Shown: positions 25,323 to 35,746 of the stretch, piece by piece
Numbering within the stretch: position 1 is the first letter of the stretch
Layout of the letters: the number at the start of each line of letters is the position of its first letter
Source of the DNA: Enterobacter sp. RHBSTW-00175
GTDB lineage: Bacteria; Pseudomonadota; Gammaproteobacteria; Enterobacterales; Enterobacteriaceae
Direction: 5' to 3'
DNA length: 64,000 bases
Assembly: GCF_013927005.1 (NCBI RefSeq)
Contig: NZ_CP055930.1
Span: 744,001-808,000 of the forward strand
Program-made: the position numbers and the translations under genes
The notes under the pieces: generated by a model
The model's input: only the letters and a program-made list of their open reading frames with translations
The model's database searches: none
Told to the model about the DNA's origin: nothing

Positions 25323-26483
25323 ATGACACCGGAAAACCCGTTACTGGATCTGCGAGTAAAAATCAGCGCGCTGGATGAAAAATTACTGGCACTGCTGGCA
25401 GAACGCCGCTTACTCGCTGTCGAAGTGGGCAAAGCCAAGCTGGACTCCCATCGCCCCGTACGTGATATCGACCGTGAGCGTGACCTGCTGGAGCGTCTGA
25501 TTCAGCTTGGAAAAGCGCACCACCTTGATGCCCATTACATCACCCGTCTGTTCCAGCTTATCATCGAAGATTCCGTTCTGACCCAACAAGCGCTGTTACA
25601 GCAGCATCTGAACAAAACTAATCCGCACTCTGCCCGTATCGCGTTTCTGGGTCCGAAAGGTTCGTATTCACACCTGGCGGCACGTCAGTATGCAGCCCGC
25701 CATTTCGAAGAGTTTATCGAAAGTGGATGCGCGAAGTTTGCCGACATTTTCAATCAGGTTGAAACCGGCCAGGCCGATTACGCCGTGGTCCCGATTGAAA
25801 ATACCAGCTCCGGCGCCATCAATGATGTCTACGACCTGCTGCAACACACCAGCCTGTCGCTGGTTGGCGAGCTGACTATTCCAATTGACCACTGTGTTCT
25901 GGTCTCAGGCTCCACTGACCTGAGCAAAATCGACACGGTGTACAGCCATCCGCAGCCGTTCCAGCAATGCAGCCAGTTCCTGAACCGCTATCCGAACTGG
26001 AAGATTGAGTACACCGAAAGTACCTCTGCGGCGATGGAAAAAGTCGCGCAGGCAAACTCCCCGACCGTAGCCGCACTGGGTAGCGAAGCGGGTGGCGCAC
26101 TGTACGGATTGCAGGTGCTGGAACGTAACCTCGCTAACCAGACGCAAAACATTACGCGTTTTGTGGTGCTGGCGCGCAAAGCCATTAATGTGTCCGATCA
26201 GGTCCCGGCAAAAACCACGCTGTTGATGGCCACCGGCCAGCAGGCTGGTGCGCTGGTTGAAGCCCTGCTGGTGCTGCGTAATCACAATCTGATTATGACC
26301 AAACTGGAATCGCGCCCGATCCACGGCAACCCGTGGGAAGAGATGTTCTATCTTGATGTTCAGGCCAATCTGGAATCTGCATCCATGCAGAAAGCCCTGC
26401 GTGAGCTGGGTGAAATCACCCGCTCAATGAAAGTGCTCGGTTGCTATCCGAGCGAAAACGTTGTTCCGGTCGACCCGGCTTAA
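25323..26483 (+). CDS. pheA: bifunctional chorismate mutase/prephenate dehydratase
   Basis: Converts chorismate to prephenate and on to phenylpyruvate for phenylalanine synthesis. The 386-residue protein has an AroQ chorismate mutase domain (1 to about 95), the prephenate dehydratase domain (about 104-285, with [14 protein letters not shown]) and a C-terminal ACT regulatory domain with the Phe-binding GALVEAL and LESRP motifs. It is controlled by the pheL attenuator. Its 3' end overlaps the convergent SMP-30 family gene by 4 bp. Confidence 0.97.
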   Translation: MTPENPLLDLRVKISALDEKLLALLAERRLLAVEVGKAKLDSHRPVRDIDRERDLLERLIQLGKAHHLDAHYITRLFQLIIEDSVLTQQALLQQHLNKTNPHSARIAFLGPKGSYSHLAARQYAARHFEEFIESGCAKFADIFNQVETGQADYAVVPIENTSSGAINDVYDLLQHTSLSLVGELTIPIDHCVLVSGSTDLSKIDTVYSHPQPFQQCSQFLNRYPNWKIEYTESTSAAMEKVAQANSPTVAALGSEAGGALYGLQVLERNLANQTQNITRFVVLARKAINVSDQVPAKTTLLMATGQQAGALVEALLVLRNHNLIMTKLESRPIHGNPWEEMFYLDVQANLESASMQKALRELGEITRSMKVLGCYPSENVVPVDPA

Positions 26484-27352
26484 CGTTCGATAAAGCGGCT
26501 TTTCTTCATCCCTGCCACGCTGACAGGCAGGGTGAAGATGGCCCCGGAAAGCGGATATTTCGCTGTTTCAGCAGCGTCCATATTTTCCCGGGTCGTCGTG
26601 ATAAACAACGTCTTCATATCGTCACCGCCAAAGCAGACCATCGTCGGGCAACGAACCGGAAGCCGGTATTCCTCGAGCTGTTCACCCTTTGGTGAAAATC
26701 TGGCGATGCGCCAGCCATCAAACAACGCGCTCCAGTAACAGCCTTCCACGTCCATCGCGGCACCGTCAGGTATCCCCTCGCCTTCCTTAAACCGCCGGAA
26801 AACATCTCGTTTGCCAGGCTCCCCCTGTTCATCCAGCGGTGTGCGATAGATAACGCCATTCGGCGTGTCAGAGGTAAACATCCATTGCTGGTCATTACTG
26901 AATGCCAGGCCGTTATGCCCGTGGATATCGCACTGAAGTACCTTCGGGGTCAGGTCGTTGTCGATACGCATCAGCATTGCGCCGTTATAGTCCCCAGGCC
27001 CCCAAAACGTCCCCGCATAGAAGCGACCACGGTGATCGGTGCCACCATCATTAAATCGTGCCAGCTGCGGGTTCGAGGGGTTGTCGCACACCTTGCGCTG
27101 AGGCAGCCCGTGCTTATCGGTCAACCAGATGGCATTTCGCATCGCGACAATAAAACCGCCACGTTCCCGCAGGGCAAAACATCCAACCTCTTCATGAAAT
27201 GACAGGACAGTGTGCTCAGCCGTTGGCAGATGGTAACGATGGATCTCCCCTTCCAGAATATCAGCCCAGTAGAGTGCATTTTCATCTTCGCTCCACGTCG
27301 GGCATTCCGGTAAGTGCCCGGTGTAGTTCAATAACAGCTGCGGTTCCGTCAT
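26480..27352 (-). CDS. SMP-30/gluconolactonase/LRE family protein
   Basis: Predicted six-bladed beta-propeller hydrolase, probably a sugar lactonase; the substrate cannot be read from sequence. The 290-residue protein has the family metal-site segments: ECPTW near the N-terminus, [36 protein letters not shown] and [12 protein letters not shown] start at the ATG at 27352 (TTGGGGAAATGAC upstream) rather than 30 bases earlier. It sits between pheA and tyrA, a place where E. coli has no gene, in the same direction as tyrA, and the tyrA terminator lies just before its start. Confidence 0.87.
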   Translation of the reverse strand: MTEPQLLLNYTGHLPECPTWSEDENALYWADILEGEIHRYHLPTAEHTVLSFHEEVGCFALRERGGFIVAMRNAIWLTDKHGLPQRKVCDNPSNPQLARFNDGGTDHRGRFYAGTFWGPGDYNGAMLMRIDNDLTPKVLQCDIHGHNGLAFSNDQQWMFTSDTPNGVIYRTPLDEQGEPGKRDVFRRFKEGEGIPDGAAMDVEGCYWSALFDGWRIARFSPKGEQLEEYRLPVRCPTMVCFGGDDMKTLFITTTRENMDAAETAKYPLSGAIFTLPVSVAGMKKSRFIER

Positions 27353-27370
27353 GTCATTTCCCCAAAAGAA

Positions 27371-27395
27371 AAAAGCCAGCAATGCTGGCTTTTAG
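27371..27395 (-). terminator. tyrA intrinsic terminator
   Basis: AAAAGCCAGC and GCTGGCTTTT pair around a short loop; the minus-strand transcript ends in a T-run. It lies between tyrA and the SMP-30 gene. Confidence 0.88.
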
Positions 27396-27411
27396 TATAT
27401 ACATCATCACA

Positions 27412-28533
27412 TTACTGGCGACTGTCATTTGCCTGGCGCAACAGGGTGCGGCTTTCGCTCTGGAAACGCTGCGCATAATCGCCAAACCAGTGTTCAACCT
27501 TACGGAAGCTGTCGATAAATGCTTGTTTATCGCCATGCTCCAGCAAGGTGATGGCCTCGCCAAAGCGCTGGTAGTAGCGTTTAATCAGCGTCAGGTTGTT
27601 CTCTGACGACATAATAATGTCAGCATAAAGCTGCGGATCCTGCGCAAACAGACGCCCTACCATGGCCAGCTCCAGGCGATAGATTGGCGAAGAAAGCGCC
27701 AGCAACTGCTCAAGCTGCACGTTTTCTTCCGCCAGATGCAGGCCATAAGCAAAGGTTGCAAAGTGGCGCAGCGCCTGGATGAACGCCATGTTCTGATCGT
27801 GCTCAACCGCGCTAATGCGGTGCAAACGCGCACCCCATACCTGAATCTGTTCCAGGAACCACTGATAAGCTTCCGGCTGACGGCCATCACAATAGACCAC
27901 CACCTGTTTGGCAAGGCTACCGCTATCCGGGCCAAACATCGGATGCAGACCCAGCACCGGGCCAGTGTGAGCGGCCAGCATCGCCTGCAACGGACCGTTT
28001 TTCACCGACGCCAAATCCACCAGAATACAATCCTCCGGCAGCGGAGGTAGTTTCTCGATAATCTGTTCCGTCACGTGAATTGGCACGCTAACGATCACCA
28101 TGCCCGCATCTTTTATCAGTTCTGGCGCGCGAGCCCAGTCCTCTTTTTCCAGAATACGAACCTGATAGCCAGAAAGCGTCAGCATTTTTTCAAACAGACG
28201 CCCCATCTGGCCCGCACCGCCCACAATCACAACCGGTCGCAGCGACGGGTAAAGGGTTTTAAAGCCTTTGTCGTTTTCGCTGGAATAGGATTCACGCATC
28301 ACCCGACGCAGTACATCTTCAATTAAGTCTGGAGAAACCCCCAGCGCCTGCGCCTCTTTGCGGCGGGACGCAAGCATGGAAGCTTCACGCTCTGGTACAT
28401 AAATCGGCAGGCCATATTTACTCTTAACCTCGCCCACTTCGGCAACCAGAGACATACGGCGCGCCAGCAGGTCCAGCAACGCCTTATCCACTTCATCAAT
28501 TTGATCGCGCAATGCGGTCAATTCAGCAACCAT
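27412..28533 (-). CDS. tyrA: bifunctional chorismate mutase/prephenate dehydrogenase
   Basis: Chorismate to prephenate and NAD-dependent conversion to 4-hydroxyphenylpyruvate in tyrosine synthesis. The 373-residue protein has an N-terminal AroQ mutase ([20 protein letters not shown]), then a Rossmann dehydrogenase with [17 protein letters not shown] near residue 105 and the [10 protein letters not shown] segment. It follows aroF by 10 bp on the same strand, forming the aroF-tyrA operon controlled by TyrR upstream of aroF. Confidence 0.97.
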   Translation of the reverse strand: MVAELTALRDQIDEVDKALLDLLARRMSLVAEVGEVKSKYGLPIYVPEREASMLASRRKEAQALGVSPDLIEDVLRRVMRESYSSENDKGFKTLYPSLRPVVIVGGAGQMGRLFEKMLTLSGYQVRILEKEDWARAPELIKDAGMVIVSVPIHVTEQIIEKLPPLPEDCILVDLASVKNGPLQAMLAAHTGPVLGLHPMFGPDSGSLAKQVVVYCDGRQPEAYQWFLEQIQVWGARLHRISAVEHDQNMAFIQALRHFATFAYGLHLAEENVQLEQLLALSSPIYRLELAMVGRLFAQDPQLYADIIMSSENNLTLIKRYYQRFGEAITLLEHGDKQAFIDSFRKVEHWFGDYAQRFQSESRTLLRQANDSRQ

Positions 28534-28543
28534 AACTACCCTC

Positions 28544-29614
28544 TTATGCCAGACGCGTCGCCAGCTGGCCGTTCAAATCTTTGTGGATCTCACGCAGCAG
28601 TGCATCCGTAGCTTCCCAGCTGATACAGGCATCGGTTACAGACACCCCGTGCTTCATTGCGCTACGCGGTTGTTCAGATGACTGATTGCCTTCATGAATG
28701 TTGCTTTCAATCATCAGGCCGATAATAGAACGATTGCCATCTTTGATTTGCGCGACAACAGATTCAGCAACTGCAGGCTGACGACGGTAATCTTTGTTCG
28801 AGTTACCATGACTGCAATCTACCATCAGAGCCGGACGCAGTCCCGCCTGTTCCATCTCTTTTTCACACTGAGCGACATCTGCCGGGCTGTAGTTTGGCGC
28901 TTTACCGCCGCGCAGGATCACATGGCCATCCGGGTTACCCTGCGTTTGCAGCAGACAAACTTGCCCCGCCTGGTTGATGCCAACAAAGCGGTGTGGCATT
29001 GCCGCAGCACGCATTGCGTTAATCGCAGTTGCCAGGCTGCCGTCAGTCCCGTTTTTGAAACCAACAGGCATGGACAGACCAGACGCCATCTCGCGGTGGG
29101 TTTGCGACTCAGTGGTACGCGCACCGATAGCAGACCAGCTAAACAGGTCACCCAGGTATTGCGGGCTATTCGGATCCAGCGCTTCGGTTGCCAAAGGCAG
29201 CCCCATGCTGACCAGCTCAACCAGCAGGCGACGCGCAATCTTCAGGCCTGCTTCCACATCAAACGAGCCATCCATGTGCGGATCGTTAATCAACCCTTTC
29301 CAGCCAACAGTGGTACGTGGCTTTTCAAAATAGACGCGCATCACCAGATAGAGGCTATCGCTGACCTCCTCCGCTAATGTTTTAAATCGACGGGCATATT
29401 CAATGGCGGTTTCAGGATCGTGAATGGAACATGGACCACATACCACCAGCAGACGCGGATCGCGCCCGGCGATGATGTCAGAAATGGTCTGGCGAGAGTG
29501 CTCAATTTGCTCCTCTTGCGCAATGCTCAGCGGGAATTCCGCTTTCAGTTGATCCGGGGTAATTAAAATCTGTTCGTCAGTGATATGTACGTTGTTCAGC
29601 GCGTCTTTTTGCAT
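28544..29614 (-). CDS. aroF: 3-deoxy-7-phosphoheptulonate synthase, Tyr-sensitive type
   Basis: First enzyme of the shikimate pathway, condensing phosphoenolpyruvate and erythrose 4-phosphate. The 356-residue type I enzyme shows [35 protein letters not shown], the lysine-containing [10 protein letters not shown] and [12 protein letters not shown]. Identity as the Tyr-inhibited isozyme rests on its operon position with tyrA and on overall similarity to E. coli AroF. Confidence 0.96.
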   Translation of the reverse strand: MQKDALNNVHITDEQILITPDQLKAEFPLSIAQEEQIEHSRQTISDIIAGRDPRLLVVCGPCSIHDPETAIEYARRFKTLAEEVSDSLYLVMRVYFEKPRTTVGWKGLINDPHMDGSFDVEAGLKIARRLLVELVSMGLPLATEALDPNSPQYLGDLFSWSAIGARTTESQTHREMASGLSMPVGFKNGTDGSLATAINAMRAAAMPHRFVGINQAGQVCLLQTQGNPDGHVILRGGKAPNYSPADVAQCEKEMEQAGLRPALMVDCSHGNSNKDYRRQPAVAESVVAQIKDGNRSIIGLMIESNIHEGNQSSEQPRSAMKHGVSVTDACISWEATDALLREIHKDLNGQLATRLA

Positions 29615-29685
29615 GATTGCGATCCTGTAAAGCTCGTTTGCGATAGTTGTTTTCCTCTAAGAGGTGGGACAACGATACCACAACA

Positions 29686-29726
29686 AGTAAAGATTTCAAT
29701 CCAAAATACGTACACATTACTTTACA
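29686..29726 (-). promoter_or_regulatory. TyrR boxes upstream of aroF
   Basis: A strong box TGTAAAGTAATGTGTACG (29726-29709) and a weaker box TGGATTGAAATCTTTACT (29703-29686) fit TGTAAA-N6-TTTACA; their centres are 23 bp apart, the usual helical phasing of strong/weak TyrR pairs. The weak box overlaps a possible -35 TTGAAA with TATCGT as -10 closer to the gene. Confidence 0.78.
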
Positions 29727-29828
29727 ACAACCAATTTATTGCAAAAATCAGCCGATAAAATCGTAAACTAAAAATTACACCCTACTTATCTTATGCCAGG
29801 CTATGCTGAAGGAAAAAGGAGAATGTCT

Positions 29829-30203
29829 ATGCGTTCAATCGCGTTAGCGCTACTGGTCCTTTCTTTATCAGGCTGCCAGATCAATCCCTACACCTTCCAG
29901 CCCGACTGGACAAGTCCTGACTGGTTTGGCGCGGGAAAAGAAGACGCCATGAACGGCGTACCGGTTAAAGATAATCAGGCGCTGGCCGATAATTTTAACG
30001 ACCCGAAAATTGATCGTAGTGAATATCTCCGCGGTTATGCGGAGGGTCAGAAGAAAGTTTGTGAAGAAGGTTTTATTCATGCATGGGGTTTAGCAGGAAA
30101 ATCATTTCCAGCCAGTTGCGACACCGTAGAGAATGCAGCCAAACTTCACGATGCCTGGCAACAAGGGATGGATGAAAGCATGAAGGCCAGTCGGCTTAAT
30201 TGA
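29829..30203 (+). CDS. yfiL: lipoprotein YfiL
   Basis: Predicted lipoprotein of unknown function. The ATG at 29829 is preferred because GGAG lies 7 bases before it; upstream in-frame ATGs at 29793 and 29823 lack spacing or signal. The 124-residue precursor has lipobox LSGC (Cys16), then DPTYF-like QINPYTFQPDW, a conserved EYLRGYAEGQKKVCEEGFIHA and GLAGKSFPASCD. It precedes the yfiR-dgcN-yfiB signalling genes, but with a 150 bp gap. Confidence 0.85.
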   Translation: MRSIALALLVLSLSGCQINPYTFQPDWTSPDWFGAGKEDAMNGVPVKDNQALADNFNDPKIDRSEYLRGYAEGQKKVCEEGFIHAWGLAGKSFPASCDTVENAAKLHDAWQQGMDESMKASRLN

Positions 30204-30357
30204 TTTTTATCTTTTACCATCGTAATAAATGAAACTGTGAGATTTAACCTAAGTCAACCCAGTTGCATTTCTGACATAATGACGGCTTTGACAAACAATG
30301 GTATTCTGCCGACAACTCTTAAGGACATCTATTTCCAGAGCGGTATGGCGGTTTCTG

Positions 30358-30894
30358 GTGAGAATTTCATTCTTGATCTCTTTGTACCGACTAACTCTGG
30401 CATTGATACTGCTGCTTACTGCGGGCGCAACGGTTGCCGGAACGCTAACGGAGACCGATAAATCGGTGCGTTTAATTGTATCGGGTATTGTAAGTTATAC
30501 CCGATGGCCAGCACTTTCCGGCCAGCCAAAACTCTGTGTTTACGCCACATCGCACTACGCGCACACACTCAGCCACACAGATGGGCATAGTGAGTTACCT
30601 TATACTCCTGTTATCGTGCGTAACGATCAGGAAGCACTGGCAGCCATGTGCGACGCTATATATTTTGGGACTGAATCCCCTGCCCAACAGCTTGATTTAA
30701 TAAGTCAGTATCAGGGCCGAGCGTTGCTATTAATCTCAGAACAGAATCCGGAATGTGTTATTGGAAGCGCATTTTGTCTCATTATAGAGGACGACCGGGT
30801 TAGGTTTTCCGTAAATCTGGATGCACTGTCTCGTAGTGGTGTGAGAGTCAGTCCAGATGTATTAATGCTTGCACGGAATTCGAAGCATGAATAA
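30358..30894 (+). CDS. yfiR: YfiR, periplasmic repressor of the diguanylate cyclase
   Basis: Periplasmic protein that inhibits the membrane diguanylate cyclase DgcN (YfiN) and is redox sensitive. I propose the GTG at 30358 (MRISFLISLYRLTLALILLL, a signal sequence); the frame is open to an ATG at 30298 without a ribosome site, so the start is uncertain. The mature part carries SGIVSYTRWPAL, LLLISEQNPECVIGSAFCLII with its cysteine pair, and VNLDALSRSGVRVSPDVLMLAR, all typical of the family. The end overlaps dgcN by 8 bp. Confidence 0.85.
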   Translation: MRISFLISLYRLTLALILLLTAGATVAGTLTETDKSVRLIVSGIVSYTRWPALSGQPKLCVYATSHYAHTLSHTDGHSELPYTPVIVRNDQEALAAMCDAIYFGTESPAQQLDLISQYQGRALLLISEQNPECVIGSAFCLIIEDDRVRFSVNLDALSRSGVRVSPDVLMLARNSKHE

Positions 30895-32107
30895 GGATTT
30901 CACTTCAGCTCCACGTCCTACGTTTAAAAGAACGTTGAGGCGTATCAGCATGATAAGCGTCATAATAACAATGACGTTTATATGGCTGTTGCTTTGTTTT
31001 GCTTCCGTCGTGACGTTAAAACAATACGCGCAAAAAAATCTCGAATTAACCGGCGCAACCATGAGCCACAGCCTTGAAGCTTCACTGGTTTTCAACGACT
31101 CACTGGCCGCGAATGAAACACTCGCCACCCTCGGCAAACAGGGGCAATTTGCGGTGGCAGAAGTCCTCAATATTCATGAAAAACGTTTTGCCTGGTGGTC
31201 ATGGAACCCTGAAGACAATACGGATACGCTGGGTGCGTTAGTCAGCCGCTGGTTGTTCCCAAACCCTGTCGCGCAGCCCATTATGCATAACGGAAATAAG
31301 ATTGGTGAAATTCGCCTTACGGCGCGCGACAGTCTTATCAGCCACTTTATCTGGATGTCGTTTGCCGTTCTCACAGGCTGCATTCTTTTTGCTTCTCTGG
31401 TGGCATTAACCATTACCCGCTCCCTGCATCACGGCATGGTCACAGCGATGCAAAATATTACCGATGTCGTCCACGACGTACGCACCAACCGTAATTTCTC
31501 CCGCCGGGTAAAAGAGGGCAGGATCGAAGAGTTCCATCATTTTGGTGAGGACTTCAACAGCCTGCTGGACGAAATGGAAGAGTGGCAACTGAAGCTCCAG
31601 GCCAAAAATGCACAGTTGCTGCGTACCGCAATGCACGACCCGTTAACGGGTCTGGCTAACCGGGCGGCATTTCGCAACAGTATTGCGGCATTAATGAATG
31701 ACCCCTCCGCAAAAATGAACTCTGCGCTGCTTTTCCTGGATGGCGATAACTTTAAATTTATCAATGATACATGGGGACATGCCGCAGGCGACTGCGTGCT
31801 AATTGAGGTCGCCAGCAGAATGGTTGAGTTCGGGGAAAACCGCCATCAATCGTACCGTCTTGGCGGCGATGAATTTGCAATGATCCTGTACGGCGTACAT
31901 TCAGAACCCGATGTCCAACACATTTGTTCTGCGCTGTCGCAGCAGTTTATCCGCCCGTTCGATTTGCATAACGGGCACACAGCGTCAATGTCACTCAGCA
32001 TTGGCTTTGCTCTGGCGTGGGAAAATGCTTCGGTGGAAGCATTACTGGAGCAAGCCGACCGCAATATGTACCAGGTTAAAAATCAGCGTTCAAAAACAAT
32101 ATCCTAG
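30887..32107 (+). CDS. dgcN: diguanylate cyclase DgcN (YfiN)
   Basis: Inner-membrane enzyme making c-di-GMP, normally held inactive by YfiR and released by YfiB. The 406-residue protein has a transmembrane helix near residues 22-45, a periplasmic Per-ARNT-Sim/CHASE8-like sensor, a second helix (HFIWMSFAVLTGCILFAS), a HAMP linker and a C-terminal GGDEF domain with RLGGDEFAM intact, so it should be catalytically competent. The ATG at 30887 lies inside the yfiR end, which suggests coupling; a frame extension upstream adds six residues. Confidence 0.95.
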   Translation: MNKDFTSAPRPTFKRTLRRISMISVIITMTFIWLLLCFASVVTLKQYAQKNLELTGATMSHSLEASLVFNDSLAANETLATLGKQGQFAVAEVLNIHEKRFAWWSWNPEDNTDTLGALVSRWLFPNPVAQPIMHNGNKIGEIRLTARDSLISHFIWMSFAVLTGCILFASLVALTITRSLHHGMVTAMQNITDVVHDVRTNRNFSRRVKEGRIEEFHHFGEDFNSLLDEMEEWQLKLQAKNAQLLRTAMHDPLTGLANRAAFRNSIAALMNDPSAKMNSALLFLDGDNFKFINDTWGHAAGDCVLIEVASRMVEFGENRHQSYRLGGDEFAMILYGVHSEPDVQHICSALSQQFIRPFDLHNGHTASMSLSIGFALAWENASVEALLEQADRNMYQVKNQRSKTIS

Positions 32108-32120
32108 AAAGGAATACGAT

Positions 32121-32606
32121 ATGTTAAAGCGATACCTCGCACCGCTCTTACTGGCATCAATGGTTCTGGCAGGATGTCAGACGCCGCCACAAGGAAAATT
32201 CACTGCAGAGCAAATCGCCGCCATGAAGTCATATGGCTTCAATGAACTCAATGGCGACTGGTCACTGGGACTTTCAGACACTATTCTGTTCGGCAAAAAT
32301 GAAGCGCAACTGCGTCCTGAGAGTGAAAAACAGATCCAGACAATGGCAACACGTCTGGCTGCGACCGGTTTAACTCATGCGCGCATGGATGGACACACCG
32401 ACAACTACGGTGAAGATAGCTATAACGAAGCGTTATCGTTAAAACGAGCCAATGTCGTTGCCGACAGCTGGGCAAAAGGTGCCAGCATCCCGCGCAGTAA
32501 TCTCACCACCCAGGGGTTAGGTAAAAAATACCCGGTGTCCAGCAACAGTACATCGAAAGGTCGTGCTGAAAACCGCCGCGTAGCAGTAGTCATCAGCACG
32601 CCATAG
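32121..32606 (+). CDS. yfiB: OmpA-family lipoprotein YfiB
   Basis: Outer-membrane Pal-like lipoprotein that sequesters YfiR at peptidoglycan and so activates DgcN. The ATG at 32121 follows AAGGAATACGAT, 13 bp after the dgcN stop; the upstream open frame reads through dgcN and is not real. The 161-residue precursor has lipobox LAGC (Cys19) and the OmpA/Pal peptidoglycan-binding core ARMDGHTDNYGEDSYNEALS, then GLGKKYPVSSN and GRAENRRVAV. Confidence 0.95.
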   Translation: MLKRYLAPLLLASMVLAGCQTPPQGKFTAEQIAAMKSYGFNELNGDWSLGLSDTILFGKNEAQLRPESEKQIQTMATRLAATGLTHARMDGHTDNYGEDSYNEALSLKRANVVADSWAKGASIPRSNLTTQGLGKKYPVSSNSTSKGRAENRRVAVVISTP

Positions 32607-32609
32607 ACA

Positions 32610-33980
32610 TTATTTAACGGATGATTCGGCGAGCAACACATTTATGGCCGCTCGCCAGCGCAGCCAGTCAAACAAAATGAACAGCAACAGACTGCCTCCC
32701 ATCACCGGAAGCGCCAGTCCCAGCAGTATGCTCATAACTGCAGTGACTAACCTTGCAGGAAGCGATAACGCCAGCCAGCTCTGACAGAGTGTCTGAACCG
32801 GGTTTGCGCTTGACTGCGCAGGACGACGCATCCACCACAGGCGGTATCCCCAAATGATCAGCACGCAGAGCGCCAGACCAAAAGCGATAAGCAAAAGCTG
32901 GTTTGCCAGACCAAACAAAATCCCCATGTGGAAATCCACACCCCAGCGGGTCAGCTTGGCCATGAGCGGGAAATCGTCGAACCGGGTTCTGTCCAGGACC
33001 TGCATGGAATGGGGATCAACCGACACGCTATCTACCTGTGTCGGCCAGCTACGATCGATTTCGGTTACCGTCCAGGCTTGATTAGCTACTTTGGCCGGGC
33101 GGATCTCCAGCTTGCTGGCATCGATTCCTGCCTTTCTGGCGGCATCCAACACACCGTCAAACTGCGTCAGATCCATATCCATCTCTGGCATCATCATTCC
33201 GCCATGATGACCGTGATGCTCAGCGTGCTCATCCATCTGCTGAGGCGCACCGGAAAGCTGGGTGTTAACCTGCGGCGTGAGCCAGTTCATTTCAGCACGC
33301 AGTTTATCGACATTCCCCCCTGCCCACTGCGACCAGGTCAGCCCGGTTGCCGAGAACAGCAACATCCCGCCCAGCAAGGTCCAGCCGAGCGTGACATGCA
33401 GGCGTCGACGGTTCTGGAAGCGATTATTGATGCGTCGCTTTGGCCGGGTATAAAACCACAGAGCAATTCCCCCCAGTGCGGCAACCCACATCCATGAAGC
33501 GGCCAGCTCGCTGTAAAGCCGTCCGGTATCACCCAGCATCAGCGAGGTATGCAGATAATCAATAGTCTGACGAAGTGGCAGAATTCCACTGGTGCCGTAT
33601 ACCGTCAGATCGCCACGCACTTCAAGGCTGACAGGATCGATAAAAATCGCCCGATTCTCTGATGACCCAAGCGAAGGGTCGGCGAACATCACACGGGTCG
33701 TTTCACCTTCAGTCAGTCCAGGGCGAACGGCATGCAGTCTCAGTTCCGGGCCCACAGTTTTTTCTGCCACGGCAATTTGTTCCGCCAGCGACTGCGGTTC
33801 CCCCACAGCATCCGTGTGAAGCGCGTGCCGGTACAACACATTTTCCAGCTGCGGCGTTGCCACATACAGCGTGCCGGTCAGGGCCGCGAAGAAGATAAAC
33901 GGGCCGACAAACAGCCCAATATAGAAATGGAGTCGACGCAGCAGGTTTCCCCATGCCGCGCGCGGAGTGCAGGTGGTCAT
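32610..33980 (-). CDS. PepSY-domain membrane protein, probable metal-related
   Basis: A 456-residue inner-membrane protein with a PepSY-associated arrangement: hydrophobic helices near residues 20-40, 165-185 and 205-220, a periplasmic PepSY-like domain between, and helices at 365-395 and 410-440. Conserved RRLHFYIGLFVGPF and RRLHVTLGWTLLGGMLLFSATGL are typical of the family. An unusual His/Met cluster (HAEHHGHHGGMMMPEMDMD, about 270-288) suggests copper or another soft metal. AAGGA precedes the start. It follows the DUF2946 gene by 39 bp, a likely operon. Exact role unknown. Confidence 0.82.
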   Translation of the reverse strand: MTTCTPRAAWGNLLRRLHFYIGLFVGPFIFFAALTGTLYVATPQLENVLYRHALHTDAVGEPQSLAEQIAVAEKTVGPELRLHAVRPGLTEGETTRVMFADPSLGSSENRAIFIDPVSLEVRGDLTVYGTSGILPLRQTIDYLHTSLMLGDTGRLYSELAASWMWVAALGGIALWFYTRPKRRINNRFQNRRRLHVTLGWTLLGGMLLFSATGLTWSQWAGGNVDKLRAEMNWLTPQVNTQLSGAPQQMDEHAEHHGHHGGMMMPEMDMDLTQFDGVLDAARKAGIDASKLEIRPAKVANQAWTVTEIDRSWPTQVDSVSVDPHSMQVLDRTRFDDFPLMAKLTRWGVDFHMGILFGLANQLLLIAFGLALCVLIIWGYRLWWMRRPAQSSANPVQTLCQSWLALSLPARLVTAVMSILLGLALPVMGGSLLLFILFDWLRWRAAINVLLAESSVK

Positions 33981-34019
33981 ACTTTTCCTTTTTAAGGCAA
34001 AAAGTTATCGAATTTATTT

Positions 34020-34424
34020 TTAAAGGGAAAAAGCAGACCAGCGCGGTGGCGCGCGAGTATCAGGATAAAGCCAGGGGAAAAAGTGCCAGTGACTGACCGC
34101 CTGACGAGGCGGCTTTACCTGCAGTCTTTGCATCACCACACTGAGCAGGACGATCAGCGCCAGCATCATACCCGGGACATGGGCTAACAGTACGCAGTAA
34201 CCACACGCTTCAGCATGATCGACCGGCATGGTGTGCTGCATATCGCCATGATGTTCATCCATCGACATCATGCTCATATCATGATGCATTCCCGGCATCG
34301 CGCTCATGGGATCTTTTTGCAACGAGACGGAGACAAGCGGCGCCACCACGATCAGCAGGATCGCAAACAGCGCGGTCAATGCCGCTGCGCGTTTCCAGTT
34401 GTGCTGATGCAGTGTGTTATCCAC
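34020..34424 (-). CDS. DUF2946-type small membrane protein, His/Met-rich
   Basis: A 134-residue protein starting at a GTG with GGAGGGTAA immediately before it. It has two hydrophobic segments (ALFAILLIVVAPLVSV and VPGMMLALIVLLSVVM) around a periplasmic loop rich in Met and His (MPGMHHDMSMMSMDEHHGDM) and a CGYC motif. This composition is common in copper-binding proteins of the DUF2946 group, so copper handling with the downstream PepSY protein is inferred, not shown. Confidence 0.78.
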   Translation of the reverse strand: MDNTLHQHNWKRAAALTALFAILLIVVAPLVSVSLQKDPMSAMPGMHHDMSMMSMDEHHGDMQHTMPVDHAEACGYCVLLAHVPGMMLALIVLLSVVMQRLQVKPPRQAVSHWHFFPWLYPDTRAPPRWSAFSL

Positions 34425-34499
34425 TTACCCTCCACCGAAGAGGCAAACATTGTAAATGATTTATGACGAAAGGGTTAACGCGAGAGATGCGTTGAGATA

Positions 34500-34533
34500 A
34501 AAAAAGGGCCAGCCTTTCGGCCAGCCCTTTTTA
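34500..34533 (-). terminator. terminator of the rpsP operon
   Basis: On the minus strand AAAAGGGCTGGCC and GGCTGGCCCTTTT pair through a GAAA loop (two G-U wobbles), followed by a T-run, just after rplS. Confidence 0.88.
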
Positions 34534-34556
34534 ACAGGATGTCGCTTAAGCGAATC

Positions 34557-34907
<351 letters not shown>

Positions 34908-34947
34908 TTAATCTCTTATCCTGGGTAAACTGATATTCGGGAGCGTA

Positions 34948-35715
34948 TTACGCATTCCCATCATGTTCATGCTGCTGGTGCGCGTGTTCAGTTTTGAACT
35001 CGGCCAGCAACTTTGCTTGCTCTTCAGTCAGAGCCAGGTTTTCCAGAAGTTCAGGTCTTCTAAGCCAGGTTCGGCCCAGCGACTGCTTCAAACGCCAGCG
35101 ACGTATCTCGGCATGGTTTCCAGACAGTAGCGCTGCCGGTACTTCCATCCCTTCTAACACTTCAGGACGAGTATAGTGTGGACAGTCCAGCAATCCATCG
35201 GCAAAAGAATCTTCTGTTGCCGAAGCTTCATGGCCCAGTACACCCGGAATGAACCGGGAAACTGAGTCAATCAGCGTCATCGCTGGTAACTCACCACCGC
35301 TGAGAACGTAATCGCCGATAGACCATTCTTCGTCAATCTCGGTTTGAATTACGCGCTCATCTATCCCTTCGTAGCGACCACAGACCAGAATCAGCTTTTG
35401 ATTCGTCGCCAGTTCGCTCACGCCCGCTTGATCAAGCTTGCGTCCCTGAGGTGACAGATAAATCACCTTTGCGCCTTCACCTGCCGCGGCTTTTGCTGTG
35501 TGAATGGCGTCCCGTAAAGGTTGCACCATCATTAACATCCCCGGTCCGCCGCCGTAAGGACGTTCGTCCACGGTACGGTGCCGGTCATGAGCAAAGTCAC
35601 GAGGACTCCAGCTCTGGATGCTCAGCAGGCCATTTTTTACTGCCCGGCCAGTTACCCCGTAATCGGTAATCGCGCGGAACATTTCAGGAAACAGGCTAAT
35701 TATGCCAATCCACAT
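34948..35715 (-). CDS. trmD: tRNA (guanine(37)-N1)-methyltransferase
   Basis: SPOUT-class homodimeric enzyme making m1G37, essential for reading-frame maintenance. The 255-residue protein shows [35 protein letters not shown] and the knot [14 protein letters not shown] with SRFIPGVLG. It lies 31 bp after rimM in the four-gene operon. Confidence 0.98.
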   Translation of the reverse strand: MWIGIISLFPEMFRAITDYGVTGRAVKNGLLSIQSWSPRDFAHDRHRTVDERPYGGGPGMLMMVQPLRDAIHTAKAAAGEGAKVIYLSPQGRKLDQAGVSELATNQKLILVCGRYEGIDERVIQTEIDEEWSIGDYVLSGGELPAMTLIDSVSRFIPGVLGHEASATEDSFADGLLDCPHYTRPEVLEGMEVPAALLSGNHAEIRRWRLKQSLGRTWLRRPELLENLALTEEQAKLLAEFKTEHAHQQHEHDGNA

Positions 35716-35746
35716 AGCGCCGTCTTTTACCGTTTATCCGGAGAAT

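Noticed and set aside
31911..32120. Long N-terminal extension of yfiB
   Set aside because: It reads through dgcN in another frame; the lipoprotein start at 32121 has a good ribosome site and signal peptide.
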